Source: Deinococcus multiflagellatus
Lineage (GTDB): Bacteria > Deinococcota > Deinococci > Deinococcales > Deinococcaceae
DNA: 64,000 nucleotides
Reading direction: 5' to 3'
NCBI RefSeq assembly: GCF_020166415.1
Contig: NZ_JAIQXV010000003.1
Coordinates: forward strand, 62,001-126,000
The first letter of the stretch is position 1. Every line of letters begins with the position of its first letter. The notes under the pieces were generated by a model. It worked only from the letters and a program-made list of their open reading frames with translations. It ran no database searches and had not been told where the DNA came from. A program made the position numbers and the translations under genes. This document shows, piece after piece, positions 48,757 to 62,553 of this stretch.

Positions 48757-49674
48757 CACCGCTGGCCCCAGCTTCCCCCGCAGCAGCAGCTGCACGCGCT
48801 GGCGCAGGCGTTTGTAGATAGGCGGGGCGTACTGGGTGCGGAACTGCACCGTGGCTTCCTCGCTGCCCACGTCGTGGCCGCCGTGCTGGGTCAGGAAATA
48901 GCGGTGGTCCATGATCCACAGGTACAGGTCCGCCTCGGTGCGGCCGGGGAAGTGCGCCATGACGTCGTGCTTGCCGATGTTCTCCACAATGCGGCAGTAC
49001 AGGCGGCGGTACCAGCTGTCCACGGCCTCTTCCCAGGTGACGGGCGGCAGGCCCGCGCGTTCAGGCTTGCGGTCCAGAAAATACTGCCGCGTGCGGATGT
49101 GCTCCAGCAGCTTTTCGTAGCGCCCCGGCGTGGTGAACAGGATTTCATGGTGGCCCGGCACCACCCGGTCGAGGTTGGTGGCCTTGAGAAACTGCGCGTA
49201 CTCGCCCTTGATGATCAGGTCCTTGAGGGTGTCGCCTTCCTCGGGGGGGACGGTGACCTGCAGTTCGATCACGTCGGCGTCGATGTATTTCTGACCCTGG
49301 CGCCGGGCGACGGAAACGCGGTGGTTGCCGTCCTTGACGAAATACAGCTCGCCCACCTGGTACACCTGGATGGGCGGCAGTTCCTTGCCCTGCAGCTGCG
49401 CGCTGCGCACGCCGATCCAGCGTTCGTCCAGGTGGCGCTCCTTGGGCAGGTAATGGCGGTCAAACTCGCGGTAGCGGTCCACCGACCCGATGATGTGGTC
49501 CACCTCGATGGTTTGCAGGCCGCGCGCATACTCGCCTTCGGGGGCCAGATGGCGCACCCAGTCAAAGGGCAGCAGCTCGTTGGGCTGCCGGCGCAGAATG
49601 GACAGCAGGTCGCGCACGTCACTGAGAAAGCGCGCGCGTTCTACCTCGTGCCGGGCCTGATCGAATGCGGACAT
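48754..49674 (-). CDS. ParB/Srx-like domain protein of unknown function
   Basis: A 306-residue cytosolic protein. The segment VDRYREFDRHYLPKER through YFVKDGNHRVSVARRQGQ matches the ParB/sulfiredoxin nuclease-like fold, including the G-N-H-R signature. The C-terminal half is helical with many aromatic residues (VDSWYRRLYCRIVENIG). It lacks the helix-turn-helix of true ParB, so chromosome partitioning is not implied. ATG is preceded by AGGAG. Convergent with pepA. Confidence 0.8.
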   Translation of the reverse strand: MSAFDQARHEVERARFLSDVRDLLSILRRQPNELLPFDWVRHLAPEGEYARGLQTIEVDHIIGSVDRYREFDRHYLPKERHLDERWIGVRSAQLQGKELPPIQVYQVGELYFVKDGNHRVSVARRQGQKYIDADVIELQVTVPPEEGDTLKDLIIKGEYAQFLKATNLDRVVPGHHEILFTTPGRYEKLLEHIRTRQYFLDRKPERAGLPPVTWEEAVDSWYRRLYCRIVENIGKHDVMAHFPGRTEADLYLWIMDHRYFLTQHGGHDVGSEEATVQFRTQYAPPIYKRLRQRVQLLLRGKLGPAV

Positions 49675-49914
49675 GGAATCTCGGCTCCTTGGGGTGCCCT
49701 GCGGTCAGGGACGCAAGTCGGCCGGGTCGCCTTCGTTGCCGGGGGAAAGAAAGAGCCCCGGTCGCTGGTGTTCAGGGTACACCAAGGGGCGTCAGGGGCG
49801 TGTGATGAAAGCCCCGGGGGCGGGGCAGCGGCGCATAAGACAAGCCTTAAGGCAGCCCACACATCGTAGGCTGGACCCTGGGCAGCGCGGGCGGGGCGGG
49901 GGTTGAATGCGGCC

Positions 49915-51106
<1,192 letters not shown>

Positions 51107-51113
51107 CCGGGGT

Positions 51114-51899
51114 ATGGCTTTGCACACTCCGCGACCCCTCCGGTCTGGTGCGGCCCGGCGGCTGCTCCGGGCCCCGCTGCGGCTGACCCGGGCGCTGTGG
51201 CGCGCGGCGCAGCCCTGGCCGGCCTCTTCTGGCGATCCCTGGGCCCTGGTCCCCCAGACCGGGCGGGGCACTGGTCTGCGCCGGGTGGCGGGACTGGGGG
51301 CCCTGGCCCTGTTGACCCTGGTGGGGCTGTCGTTTCTGGGCACCCTGACGGTGCTGCTGGGGATCGGCGTGGCTTCGGGCAGCGATCTGGCCGGCTGGCT
51401 GCTGGGCCTGACCCTGCTGCTGGCGGCCGTGCTGCTGGGCTGGGCGCGGGGCCGGGCGCGCCAGTGGCAGGCCCAGGCCCACCCGCTGCCTGCCTCAGAC
51501 GAGTTGGGGCAGTTGCGGGCCCTGCACGCCCAGGCGCGTGCCCTGCCGCGCTCGGACCGCGCGGCGGTGCTGGGGGCGCTGCAGGCCACCGCGCAGGCCC
51601 TGCAGGCCACGGGCGGCGAGGGCACCCTGACGCGTGACGCCTTTGACGCCCGGCAGGCCGCCCGCGAGGACCTGCCTGAACTGCTGGCCGCCGCGCGCCG
51701 GGGGCGGGGCGCCGTGCAGCCACAGCTGCAGCTGATCGAAACGCGCATGACCGCCATTGCTGAACGCGGGCGCGCCGCCCAGGCCCGCGCCGCCCAGGCC
51801 CAGGCCACGTACCTGCAGGACAAGTACGCCGCCGGGGACACGGCGCCCGAAGAGCCTGCTTTTCTGGAAGCTGGGGGCAAGTCGCCCCCCAGGCGTTAA
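51114..51899 (+). CDS. Membrane protein of unknown function
   Basis: A 261-residue protein. Two adjacent hydrophobic helices (about residues 62-84 and 88-108) follow an Arg-rich N-terminus, so it likely spans the membrane twice. The C-terminal 150 residues are Ala/Arg/Gln-rich helix, coiled-coil-like. No family known to me. Seven bases after the mug stop. Confidence 0.7.
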   Translation: MALHTPRPLRSGAARRLLRAPLRLTRALWRAAQPWPASSGDPWALVPQTGRGTGLRRVAGLGALALLTLVGLSFLGTLTVLLGIGVASGSDLAGWLLGLTLLLAAVLLGWARGRARQWQAQAHPLPASDELGQLRALHAQARALPRSDRAAVLGALQATAQALQATGGEGTLTRDAFDARQAAREDLPELLAAARRGRGAVQPQLQLIETRMTAIAERGRAAQARAAQAQATYLQDKYAAGDTAPEEPAFLEAGGKSPPRR

Positions 51900-51928
51900 A
51901 TTTCGAATAGACGGTCGGGGGCGGGTGA

Positions 51929-51934
51929 TACACT
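51929..51934 (+). promoter_or_regulatory. -10 element of the HD-GYP gene
   Basis: TACACT seven bases before GTG 51942. Confidence 0.65.
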
Positions 51935-51941
51935 GCGCAGC

Positions 51942-53297
51942 GTGTTCCCGCCAAGCCTGTGGACGAACCTGCTGCTGATCGGCGCAGCCGCCCTGCTGGG
52001 GTATGCCACGGTTCGGGACCTCCACGGCCTGATGATTGCCGCCGCCCTCCTGATGGCGGTGCTGGCTGCCGGACGCCGGGGCGGGGCGCGCTGGGTGCCG
52101 CTGGGCGCCTACGCGCTGGCCTTTGTGACGTCGCTGCTGCTGCCGGGCCCCACGGCGGGCCTGCCGGACCTGGGCGCCGCGCTGCTGGCCCTCCTGAGCC
52201 TGGGCCTGCTGACGATGCGCGAGCAGGCCAACGCGCGCGAGCTGACGTGGCAGCGCAACACGGTGGCCGCCCTGCGCGCTGGCAGCGAGCGTCTGGCCGA
52301 CGCCCGCGACGCCGACGCCATTATTCGTGCGGGGATCGGCATTCTGGACAAGCTGCAGGTGGCACCCAACCTGGCGTTCGTGGCCTACCGCAAGGGCACG
52401 CCGCACATCCTGGCGGCCACCGGGGCCTTTGAAGCCTTTCTGGAGCGCCCCATTCACCCCAGCGACAACGACAGCCGCAGCGTGCAGGCCGATCACTGGG
52501 TGGCCGAAGAGGTGCTCGCGCTGCTGGACAAGACCCAGCGGCGCGTCTTTCATGTGGCCCCGGTGTATGGTCGGGCCTCGAACCACCTGGGCGTGGTGAT
52601 TCTGGCCCGGCCGATGCCGGTGCTCTTTGATGAAGATGAAAAGGGCGTGGTGGGCGCGTTCTCGCGGCTGCTGGGCGCGCAGCTGGGCCAGTGGCAGGCC
52701 ATCCGCGACCTGCGCGACGCCAACGACCTGACCCTGCGCTCGCTGGGCGCGGCCCTGGAACGGCGCGACGACGACACCGGCGGCCACACCATGCGCGTGG
52801 TCAGCATGAGCGTGCGGCTGGCCCGGCGCCTGGGCTGGGACGAGGATCAGGTCAAGGCCCTGCGCTGGGGCGCGTACCTGCACGACCTGGGCAAGCTGGC
52901 GATCCCCGACGGCGTGCTGCACAAACGCGGCCCCCTGAGCCCCGACGAGCGCCGCGTGATCCAGACCCATACCGTGATCGGCTACGACATGCTGCAGGAC
53001 CTGCACTTTCTGCCCGCCGAGACGCTGGATCTGGTGCGCTACCACCACGAACGCTGGGACGGCACCGGCTACCCCAGCGGCCTGCGCGGCCAGAACATTC
53101 CCGACACCGCGCGCCTGTTCACCCTGATTGACGTGTTCGACGCCCTGACCAATGCCCGCCCCTACAAACCCGCCTGGACCCGCGAGCGCGCCCTGAACGA
53201 GATTCGTGCCCAGGCCGGGCGCCAGTTTGACCCGCAGTATGTGGACGCCTTCCTGCGCATGATGGCCGAACACGACGACGCCCATCTGGTGATGTAG
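51942..53297 (+). CDS. HD-GYP-domain phosphodiesterase with membrane anchor
   Basis: A 451-residue protein. About four hydrophobic helices in residues 8-92, a GAF-like domain (residues 115-255), then an HD-GYP domain: HTMRVVSMSVRLARRLGWDE, YLHDLGKLAIPDGVLHKRG, HTVIGYDML, YHHERWDGTGYPSGLRGQ, VFDALTN. The catalytic HD and the GYP signature are intact, so hydrolysis of cyclic-di-GMP is likely. Start GTG is set by TACACT seven bases upstream. Confidence 0.92.
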   Translation: MFPPSLWTNLLLIGAAALLGYATVRDLHGLMIAAALLMAVLAAGRRGGARWVPLGAYALAFVTSLLLPGPTAGLPDLGAALLALLSLGLLTMREQANARELTWQRNTVAALRAGSERLADARDADAIIRAGIGILDKLQVAPNLAFVAYRKGTPHILAATGAFEAFLERPIHPSDNDSRSVQADHWVAEEVLALLDKTQRRVFHVAPVYGRASNHLGVVILARPMPVLFDEDEKGVVGAFSRLLGAQLGQWQAIRDLRDANDLTLRSLGAALERRDDDTGGHTMRVVSMSVRLARRLGWDEDQVKALRWGAYLHDLGKLAIPDGVLHKRGPLSPDERRVIQTHTVIGYDMLQDLHFLPAETLDLVRYHHERWDGTGYPSGLRGQNIPDTARLFTLIDVFDALTNARPYKPAWTRERALNEIRAQAGRQFDPQYVDAFLRMMAEHDDAHLVM

Positions 53298-53352
53298 GGC
53301 TTGGGGGAGGGGCCAGAGAGTGGCTCCGTCTGTGGCACGACTTTGCGAGCAG

Positions 53353-53375
53353 CCCCCGTCGCGGCGCGGGGGTTT
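53353..53375 (+). terminator. Terminator-like hairpin after the HD-GYP gene
   Basis: CCCCCG, 8-nt loop, CGGGGG, then TTTG, 55 nt after the stop. Confidence 0.6.
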
Positions 53376-53598
53376 GTGGGTCGCTGCCTTACAAGTAGCG
53401 AGAGGGGAGAGGCTCAAGAGCGAACCCCGTCTTTGCAACCACGGCACTCCACCCTGGTGGGGTCACCACTGCTGAGCGTCACGGCTCTTTGGCCGGAACG
53501 ATTTGTAGGTGAGCCTGGGAGGCGCTCTGACTTCTGCTTTGCGAAGGTCAAACAGCGGCGTGAGAGGAGGTCTTCACTCCTCCCCGACCACCACCGCG
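53376..53598. other. Noncoding gap between convergent genes
   Basis: No gene supported. A GAGGAG/CTCCTC hairpin near 53561-53584 may terminate the PfkB gene. Confidence 0.4.
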
Positions 53599-54507
53599 TT
53601 ACGCCGGGGGCAGGGCGGCGAGGTCCTGCCGGGTGGGGGCGTAGGCGCCGGGGTGGGTACAGGCGGCGGCGGCGGCCTGCAGGCCCAGGCGCAGGTGCTC
53701 GGTCCACAGGGCGTCCGGGTGTTCGGTGGCGCTCACCAGCAGGCCCGCGCACAGGGCGTCGCCCGCGCCCACCGTGTCGGCCACGGGCACGCGCAGCGCA
53801 CTCAGGCTGGCCTGCCCGGCGGCGTGGTACAGGGTGGCGCCCGCTGCGCCGCGCGTGACCACGATGGGGGCTTTGGCATTCAGGCCGCGCAGATGACGCA
53901 GCGCATCGGCCTCACCCTGGCCCGGGAAGAAAAAGGCCAGATCCTCGTCGCTGAATTTCAGCAGGTCGGCGCGGCGGGCCACGGCCTCGAACACAGCCGG
54001 GTAGTTGGGATGCCGGTGGGTGATGCGGGCATTGGGGTCAAAGCTGATTTTGACGCCCGCGGCCCGCGCGGTTTCCACCAGCCCCAGCAGGGTATCGGCC
54101 AGGGGCCAGCGGCTGAGGCTGATGCCGCCCACATGCAGCCAGCGGGCTTCGCGCAGCCAGCCGCCGGGCAGGCCGGTGGGGTCAAAATGCAGGTCGGCGC
54201 TGTTTTCGCCCAGAAAGCGGTAGGCGGGCGGGTGGGTGCGGTAGACCACGGCCATCAGCGTGGGGGCCGGCACGCGCTGCAAGAACCGCAGGTCCAGCCC
54301 CGCTTCTAGCGACGCGCGGGCCAGATCCTCCCCAAAATTGTCCTGCCCCACGGCGCCCGCAAAGGCGCTGGGCACCCCCAGGGCCGCGCAGGCCCGCGCC
54401 ACGTTCCAGCCCGCGCCGCCAGGGTGGGCGGTCCAGCGGTTGTCACCAGCGGTCACAAGGTCGGTCAGGGCTTCGCCGGCGCTCACGATCAGGGGCAAGG
54501 GGGCCAT
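53599..54507 (-). CDS. PfkB-family carbohydrate kinase (fructokinase/ribokinase-like)
   Basis: A 302-residue sugar kinase. Family motif 1 is [15 protein letters not shown]; motif 2 [14 protein letters not shown] has the catalytic Asp and anion hole. The middle region ([15 protein letters not shown]) is like fructokinases. Start ATG 54507 follows TAGCAT by 7 nt. No sugar transport genes are near, so the substrate is open. Confidence 0.88.
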   Translation of the reverse strand: MAPLPLIVSAGEALTDLVTAGDNRWTAHPGGAGWNVARACAALGVPSAFAGAVGQDNFGEDLARASLEAGLDLRFLQRVPAPTLMAVVYRTHPPAYRFLGENSADLHFDPTGLPGGWLREARWLHVGGISLSRWPLADTLLGLVETARAAGVKISFDPNARITHRHPNYPAVFEAVARRADLLKFSDEDLAFFFPGQGEADALRHLRGLNAKAPIVVTRGAAGATLYHAAGQASLSALRVPVADTVGAGDALCAGLLVSATEHPDALWTEHLRLGLQAAAAACTHPGAYAPTRQDLAALPPA

Positions 54508-54514
54508 GCGCTGC

Positions 54515-54520
54515 ATGCTA
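54515..54520 (-). promoter_or_regulatory. -10 element of the PfkB gene
   Basis: TAGCAT seven bases before ATG 54507 on the minus strand. Confidence 0.6.
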
Positions 54521-54723
54521 CAGCGGCCGTCTTTCACTCCTTGGCGTCTGGTCTGGGTGCCGCAGCCGGCAGAAGCTGATCATGAGCTGATCACGCACGG
54601 GGCGTCACCATGCCCAGCAGGCAAGAGGACACGCGGGCGTCTCCCTGACCGGGGGAGGACAGGGGCCGCCCGCGTCCACCTTGCCCACCCTGGCCGCTGT
54701 CTGCCGCCCTGGAGGTTGTGCTG

Positions 54724-55026
54724 ATGTCTGAATCCCCTGAGTCTGAATTGACCCTTCGCCATTCCCCTGCGCCCCACGACCTGCTGGCCCTGGCCGAGGA
54801 GGTGGCGGCCCTGCACCGCAGTCTGGAACGGCTGGCCCACGCCGATCATCTGGAGCGGCTGTTGAAACTCATTCCGCGCCCCGGCTGGACCACCCCGGCA
54901 GAATACGAACTGGTGCGCGGCAGCGTGGCCCACATGCAGATGCATGTGCGCGCCCTGCACGACGCCCAGGCCGCCCTGCTGCGAAGCGCGCAACTGGTGG
55001 GCGGGCGAAACCAGCAGGCTGGTTGA
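54724..55026 (+). CDS. Small helical protein of unknown function
   Basis: A 100-residue protein beginning MSESPESELTLRHS, with two amphipathic helices (residues 18-50 and 63-90) and no membrane segment or signal. GGAGG is eight bases before the ATG. I do not recognise it. Divergent from the PfkB gene. Confidence 0.65.
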   Translation: MSESPESELTLRHSPAPHDLLALAEEVAALHRSLERLAHADHLERLLKLIPRPGWTTPAEYELVRGSVAHMQMHVRALHDAQAALLRSAQLVGGRNQQAG

Positions 55027-55299
55027 AAGGCCGTGTGATTCGGGCTCCCGTCCATCTTTGGAAGCACGCAGAACAGAAGAGGACGTTGCTCTCCTGCGGC
55101 GACTTCCACGTCCACTGCCCGGATATCCCTTTCCTGCTCCTTCTCTGCTGGACGGCTCTGCAAATCTCTGTGGGTGGAGAAATTCCGCAGCGCCTGACGG
55201 AATTTTCGGGGGCCGTATGACCCCTGCGGTGCAATCATCGGCCACCCGTGCAGAAAGCGCTTAGGCCACCTGACGGATTTGCGCTTGTCGCCAGCTTTC
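55027..55299. other. Noncoding region, nothing recognised
   Basis: No gene with a ribosome binding site or leaderless promoter is apparent in about 270 nt between two small genes. Confidence 0.35.
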
Positions 55300-55305
55300 T
55301 AGGCT
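55300..55305 (+). promoter_or_regulatory. -10 element of the small gene at 55313
   Basis: TAGGCT exactly 7 nt before ATG 55313; the main argument that this gene is real. Confidence 0.55.
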
Positions 55306-55312
55306 GGTGCGG

Positions 55313-55594
55313 ATGCCGACCAAACCGCAGGCCACAAGGCGCCCAGCAAAGAGACGAGGGTGGTTGGAGGCGTGGGCGACCTTCCGGCGAGGTCTGGGGC
55401 ATGCGGGCGTGGCCCTCAATGGGCTGTTCGGGCAGGGCACGCTGCCCCCGCCACCGGCGCCCCCTGTGCAGCACTGGACGGCGCCGCCCCTCCCTGAAGA
55501 CGAGCTCAGCCGCGCCTTCCGCGAGGTGCTGCGGGAAGATCAGGCGGCGTCCCCACCCGTCCAGAAGACGCCAGACGCGGACGGATCGGCTTGA
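55313..55594 (+). CDS. Small basic then acidic protein of unknown function
   Basis: A 93-residue frame starting MPTKPQATRRPAKRRGW. A basic N-terminus (nine Lys/Arg in the first 20), an aromatic helix (LEAWATFRRGLG), a run of six prolines near residue 48-55 and an acidic helix (PEDELSRAFREVLRED). The basic start may bind nucleic acid or membrane. No family recognised. Supported by the leaderless promoter layout and by codon pattern. Confidence 0.6.
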   Translation: MPTKPQATRRPAKRRGWLEAWATFRRGLGHAGVALNGLFGQGTLPPPPAPPVQHWTAPPLPEDELSRAFREVLREDQAASPPVQKTPDADGSA

Positions 55595-55632
55595 ACTTGG
55601 GGATCTGTTGTCGGGGAACCTCTCCCTGCCCT

Positions 55633-56127
55633 TTACGCTCCCGCGCCCGTAGGCTGCCGGAACAGCACCACCCGGAAGCCGAACACCTCGCGCTCGCCGC
55701 AGGGCACGAAACCGGCGCGTTCGTACAGCGCGCGCAGGGCCGGGCGATTCGCGGCAGTGTCCAGTTTCAGCCAGGGGCGCCCGGCCGCCTGGGTGCGGGC
55801 CCGCGCGTCGGCCAGCAGAAGGGTGCTCAGGCCACTGCCCTGGGCGGCCGGATGCACGGCCAGTTTGTGCAGGTACAGGGCCTCGCCGGGGGGGTCGTCC
55901 GGCCAGAAGGGGGGATCGCGGTCCAGCAGGCAGTAGGTGCCCACCGCCTGCCCGGCGCGCCACGCCACCTGCCAGCCCCCAGCGGGGTAATGGCGCGCCA
56001 GGCGCTCTGGGGTCAGGCTCGCCAGGGGCCACAGGGCCTGCCCCTGGGCCTCCAGCTGCGCGGCGCTGGCCTGCAGCACGCCCGCTGCGGCCTGCAGGTC
56101 GCCTGTGGTGTAGGTCAGTGGGGGCAT
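55633..56127 (-). CDS. GNAT-family N-acetyltransferase
   Basis: A 164-residue GNAT enzyme with acetyl-CoA binding motif VHPAAQGSGLSTLLL and the late LRALYERAGFVPCGERE. Substrate unknown. Starts 4 nt after the Rieske stop, so it is the last gene of the cytochrome operon, though no link to cytochromes is obvious. Confidence 0.85.
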   Translation of the reverse strand: MPPLTYTTGDLQAAAGVLQASAAQLEAQGQALWPLASLTPERLARHYPAGGWQVAWRAGQAVGTYCLLDRDPPFWPDDPPGEALYLHKLAVHPAAQGSGLSTLLLADARARTQAAGRPWLKLDTAANRPALRALYERAGFVPCGEREVFGFRVVLFRQPTGAGA

Positions 56128-56131
56128 GGCT

Positions 56132-56710
56132 TCAGCCTCCCAGTGCCGGGGCCGGTTCAATACCCGTGGCCCACACCGTGGCCTGCGCGCCTGTTCCGCG
56201 CACGTCCAGGCGCACCCGGGGCAAGGGGCCGTTGGCCTTGCCGAACACGGCCTTGCCAGCGTCCAGCGCCGAGAACACGCTGTAGTGGCAGCGGCAGCCC
56301 AGGTGCGGCTGACCGTCGGGCGGGCGGTAATTGAAGGCAAAGGCCAGCACCTCCGGGTCGCGCACCAGATTCACCGCGCAGCCCAGGTGGGTGCAGACTC
56401 GGGAAAAGGCCGCCAGATGCACGTCCTCCACACTCAGGCCGCCAGCCACCGGGCGCGGCACGCGCAGCAGCGTGCAGGGCCGCCCGGCGTAGGTGAACAG
56501 GTGCTCGGCCCACGGCGTCTTCAGGGCCGAGAGGGGCGCCACCTGTTGCGCGGGCCCTGGCTCAAAGGCGGGGGGGCCTGCCTCGTTCTTGCCGCGCAGC
56601 ACGCGCGTGGCATAAAAGCCCATGTAGCCAAAGGCCCCGGCGGTGCCTGCCACGGGCAGCACCCACCAGCGTTCCAGCACCGCCCGGCGGGTCAGGCGCC
56701 GGGCTTTCAT
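56132..56710 (-). CDS. Rieske iron-sulfur protein
   Basis: A 192-residue Rieske protein. N-terminal basic stretch with RRLTRRAVL and a hydrophobic helix (residues 15-32) resemble a Tat-type signal anchor. The 2Fe-2S motifs are CTHLGC and CRCHYSVF, with two Cys and two His ligands. Such subunits carry electrons from quinol to cytochrome c in the bc complex; the cytochrome b partner is not in this window. It overlaps the TPR-cytochrome gene by 4 nt. Confidence 0.9.
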   Translation of the reverse strand: MKARRLTRRAVLERWWVLPVAGTAGAFGYMGFYATRVLRGKNEAGPPAFEPGPAQQVAPLSALKTPWAEHLFTYAGRPCTLLRVPRPVAGGLSVEDVHLAAFSRVCTHLGCAVNLVRDPEVLAFAFNYRPPDGQPHLGCRCHYSVFSALDAGKAVFGKANGPLPRVRLDVRGTGAQATVWATGIEPAPALGG

Positions 56711-57750
56711 GGCTGCCAGCTTTCCAGCAGGTTCAGCAGGGCTTCCAGCTCGGCCCCCCGCAGCTTGGGGAAGCCCGGCATGGCGCCCTTGCCCTGCAGG
56801 GTGATCTGCCGCAGGGCGTCTCTGCTCAGCACCGATTCGCGCAGGCTGGGGCCCACGCCGCCGCCGCCGCTGGGCCCGTGGCAGGAGGCGCAGTTGGCCG
56901 CGTACACGCGCAGGCCCGGATCGGTTTCGTTCTGGCGGGCGCGGATGGCGGTGATCAGTTCGTCGGCGTCGCGGCCCTGGGGGTCCAGGGTGCGGTAGCG
57001 TTCCAGCGCGCGCAGGGCGTCTTCGTCTTGCCCAAAGCGGGCCAGCGCAAAGCCCAGCAGCAGCTGGGATTCAGGCTCCTGGGGGGCCAGTTGCGCGGCG
57101 GTGCGGATCAGCAGCGCGGCCTGGGTGGCGTCCTGCGCGCTGGGCGCCTGCCCGCCCCGCTCGCCACGGGTGAGCAGCAGAATACCCAGGCGGCGCAGGG
57201 CTTCGGGCTGGCGCGGATTGAGTTTCAGGGCGTTGCCGTAGGCGCTTACCGCCTCGTCGTAGCGCCCGGAATCAAAGGCGGCCTTGCCCCAGGCCAGATA
57301 ATCGGCGTTCTGGCGGGTGCGCTCGGCACGGGCTTTCAGGGCTGGCAGCGCCAGCGTGGCCTGCACGTTCTGGGCCTCGGCAGGGTTCAGGGCCGCCAGC
57401 TGCCAGCGCGGAATGAAGGTCAGGGCGCCGGCCCCCACCGCCAGCGTGGCCACGGCCAGCAGGCCCAGCGCCAGGGGCCGCACCCGGCGGCCGGAACGGG
57501 GGGCCGGGGGCAGGGCGTCCAGCGCGCGCAGGGTCAGGGCCGCGCGCCGCTCCAGGCCGGGGCGCGCGGCTTCATCGCTCAGGGTGTGCAGCTGGGCATA
57601 CAGCTGCTCGCGCTGGGCCTCCAGCCGGGCGCGTTCGGGGGCGTCGGGGTCTTCGGGGGCGGCGGCCCGCAGCGGCTCTGTCACCAGCCACAGGCAGGCC
57701 AGCAGCACCAGCGCCAGCACGCCCAGACTCAGCAGGGCCCCTGCGCTCAT
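56707..57750 (-). CDS. CcmI-like TPR protein fused to a cytochrome c domain
   Basis: A 347-residue protein. Residues 1-25 and 92-112 are membrane helices, with a CcmI-like cytoplasmic helical loop between; residues 130-265 hold TPR repeats ([26 protein letters not shown]); residues 280-345 are a class I cytochrome c with CASCH heme site and a Met ligand in GAMPGF. CcmI normally presents apocytochromes to the heme ligase CcmF/CcmH; a heme c domain on the same chain is unusual. Confidence 0.85.
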   Translation of the reverse strand: MSAGALLSLGVLALVLLACLWLVTEPLRAAAPEDPDAPERARLEAQREQLYAQLHTLSDEAARPGLERRAALTLRALDALPPAPRSGRRVRPLALGLLAVATLAVGAGALTFIPRWQLAALNPAEAQNVQATLALPALKARAERTRQNADYLAWGKAAFDSGRYDEAVSAYGNALKLNPRQPEALRRLGILLLTRGERGGQAPSAQDATQAALLIRTAAQLAPQEPESQLLLGFALARFGQDEDALRALERYRTLDPQGRDADELITAIRARQNETDPGLRVYAANCASCHGPSGGGGVGPSLRESVLSRDALRQITLQGKGAMPGFPKLRGAELEALLNLLESWQP

Positions 57751-58217
57751 GGGCGCTCCTGGGCGCGGGTGTCGCGCTGGACCTGCGCGAGGTAGGGATC
57801 AAAGGCCGTTTCGGGCTCGGGGCCCGCTTTGGCGGCCGTGGCGCGGCCCCGGCGCAGCAGGCGCCAGAGCACGCCCGCCCCAGCCGCCAGGGCCAGCAGT
57901 GGCGTGCCCCACAGCAGGAGGTTGCGCCCGGTCTTGGGGGGGTCCAGCAGTACAAAGTTGCCGTAGCGCTGCGAGAAATACACGTAAATGTCCCCGTCGG
58001 TGCGCCCGGCCGCGACCTGCTCGCGCACCGACTCGCGCATCTTGACGCTGATGTCCGAGCGCGAATCGGCAATGGACTCGCCGGTGTCGCACAGCGGGCA
58101 GCGCAGGTTTTTCTGGATGGCCACGGCGCGCGCTTCCTGCGAGGGGGTCAGCGCCGGGGCGGCCAGCGCGCCGCCCAGCAGACCCAGGCTCAGCAGCAGG
58201 GGAAGGGCCGCCCTCAC
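57747..58217 (-). CDS. ccmH: Cytochrome c maturation thioredoxin-like protein CcmH
   Basis: A 156-residue CcmH. Signal peptide ([19 protein letters not shown]), the [11 protein letters not shown] redox site, [18 protein letters not shown], and a C-terminal membrane helix. It reduces the apocytochrome CXXCH motif. GTG start overlaps the ccmG stop (GTGA). Confidence 0.92.
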   Translation of the reverse strand: MRAALPLLLSLGLLGGALAAPALTPSQEARAVAIQKNLRCPLCDTGESIADSRSDISVKMRESVREQVAAGRTDGDIYVYFSQRYGNFVLLDPPKTGRNLLLWGTPLLALAAGAGVLWRLLRRGRATAAKAGPEPETAFDPYLAQVQRDTRAQERP

Positions 58218-58783
58218 AGGCCCGGCACCCCAATGGCCTTCAGGCCCGCGTTCAGCTTCTCGTGGGTCAGGCCGCCCCGGTCCATGTGGCGCACCACGCC
58301 CCCAGCGTCCACAAACACGGTCTCGGGAATGCCAGAGACGCCGTAGTTCACGCCCGTGTCCAGCCCCGGGTCTTTCAGGTTGGGGTAGGCCAGGGCGTAC
58401 TCGCGGATAAAGTCGCGGGCGTTTTTCTCGCTGGTCTCGTTGAACAGAATGCCGATCACCGCGAGGCCCTCGCCGCTGCCCTGCCGCTCGCTGAGTTCGC
58501 GCAGCAGCGGCGCCTCGGCGCGGCAGGGCCCGCACCACGAGGCCCAGAAGTTCAGGACCACCGGGCGCCCCTTGAGGCTCTCCAGGCTGACCGGCACGCC
58601 GTCCAGGCTCTGCAGGGTAAAGGCGGGGGCCGGCTTGCCCACCAGAGGGCCACCGGTCTGGTTGTTGCTCGCTGGAATGCGCAGCGCAGCAGCCAAGATG
58701 GCTACCAAAACAAAGGCAATGACGGGCGGCAGCAGGCGGCGCCACAGGGGCGCGGGCGTGGGGGCAGGGGCGGGTTCGGTCAT
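58214..58783 (-). CDS. ccmG: Cytochrome c maturation thiol-disulfide protein CcmG/DsbE
   Basis: A 189-residue membrane-anchored thioredoxin with active site [14 protein letters not shown] and the [12 protein letters not shown] cis-Pro loop. It keeps apocytochrome thiols reduced together with CcmH. Start ATG 58783 gives an N-terminal Pro-rich stretch and one membrane helix (residues 18-36). Confidence 0.93.
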   Translation of the reverse strand: MTEPAPAPTPAPLWRRLLPPVIAFVLVAILAAALRIPASNNQTGGPLVGKPAPAFTLQSLDGVPVSLESLKGRPVVLNFWASWCGPCRAEAPLLRELSERQGSGEGLAVIGILFNETSEKNARDFIREYALAYPNLKDPGLDTGVNYGVSGIPETVFVDAGGVVRHMDRGGLTHEKLNAGLKAIGVPGL

Positions 58784-58791
58784 GGGGTCCT

Positions 58792-60765
<1,974 letters not shown>

Positions 60766-60790
60766 AGCGGCGTCCTTATCGGTGCCGGCC

Positions 60791-61252
60791 TCACGGCGCG
60801 GACTTGAGCATGTCCTTCAGCTCGGCCTGGGTGTTGGGCACGCGGTATTCTTCAGAGTGCTTGACCACCAGGTCCGAGGCGTGGAAGGTGTCCCCCTGAA
60901 ACTCGCCGCGCACCACGACGCCCTGGTTTTCCTTGAACAGGTCGCTGACCGCGCCGGTGTACTGCACTGGAAAGCTGGCCCCGCCATCCGAGACCACAAA
61001 ACGCAGTTCCAGCGTCTGGGGATCGTACTTCACCTGCCGCACCAGCCCGCCGATGCGGATGGGGCGGCCCTGCAACTGGGCGCGCTGCTCGTGGTACTCG
61101 GTGGGAGTCACGAAATATTCCAGGCTGCGGTTGAGGTTGCCAAACGCAATGGCGCCCACCAGGGCCACCAGAGCCGCGACCCCCAGCGCCACCGGCCAGG
61201 GACTGCGGCGGCGCACCCGGGCGCGGGGCAACGGCGAGAGGGGCGCGCTCAC
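60791..61252 (-). CDS. ccmE: Periplasmic heme chaperone CcmE
   Basis: A 153-residue protein with one N-terminal membrane helix (residues 20-38) and an OB-fold domain. The heme-attachment His lies in [11 protein letters not shown], the H-x3-Y motif of the family. It receives heme from CcmC and passes it to CcmF. GTG start overlaps the ccmD stop by 4 nt. Confidence 0.92.
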   Translation of the reverse strand: MSAPLSPLPRARVRRRSPWPVALGVAALVALVGAIAFGNLNRSLEYFVTPTEYHEQRAQLQGRPIRIGGLVRQVKYDPQTLELRFVVSDGGASFPVQYTGAVSDLFKENQGVVVRGEFQGDTFHASDLVVKHSEEYRVPNTQAELKDMLKSAP

Positions 61253-61372
61253 CGCGGGGCGTCTCCAGCGTCCTGGGAACCGGTGGCCTTCAGGCGCCGC
61301 CAGATCCACAGCAGGTAGCCCGCCAGCACCCCAAAGGACGCGGCGTAGGTCACGATCACGTACCAGGCATAT

Positions 61373-61380
<8 letters not shown>
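61249..61380 (-). CDS. ccmD: CcmD small membrane protein
   Basis: A 43-residue frame, too short for routine calling. Sequence begins MDKYAWYVIVTYAASFG (GTG start) and has one membrane helix (residues 6-26) followed by the basic WIWRRLKA stretch, exactly the CcmD pattern. It stabilises the CcmC-CcmE complex. It overlaps ccmC and ccmE by 8 and 4 nt, so position and coupling support it. Confidence 0.88.
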
Positions 61381-62086
<706 letters not shown>

Positions 62087-62553
62087 ATCGCTCCTCTATT
62101 GTGCCCCGCCGGACAAAGCATCAACCGTGCGGGCCGCGTCAGTGTGCCCAGAATCGCGCGCTGGGCGCTGAGGGGCAAGTGCGAGTGTCCCCGCTGCGGG
62201 GAGGCGCAGAGGCCAGGGTGGGCCCTTGTCCGGCGGCCCGGCCCCCGGCCCCCGAGCGGCAGGTTCTCGCCTGCAAAGCCGCGCAGAGCAGGCGAAGGAG
62301 GCGAAGGGTTGAAGCGCAATCTCATACGACTTCCGACAAGCTCCGTCACCCGGTATGGCGTGTTTCCGACCAGAGGGGCTTGCAGAGCGGCGCCGCGGAG
62401 AAGGAAAAAGGACGGATGTGCGGGCACTGGGCTGCAACAGCGCCGGAGGCGAGGAGCAGCCAGCTCTGTCCTGGAAATGGAGGGCCGTCCGTACGACTGC
62501 CGTGCCACACGGCGAAACGGGAGCCGTGGCCCCCGTTCCGGTGTGCGCGGCGC
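62087..62553. other. Noncoding region upstream of the ccm operon
   Basis: About 470 nt between the protease stop and ccmC start (both genes on the minus strand). No gene supported; the promoter for ccmC is expected near 62090-62150. I recognise no repeat or RNA. Confidence 0.4.
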
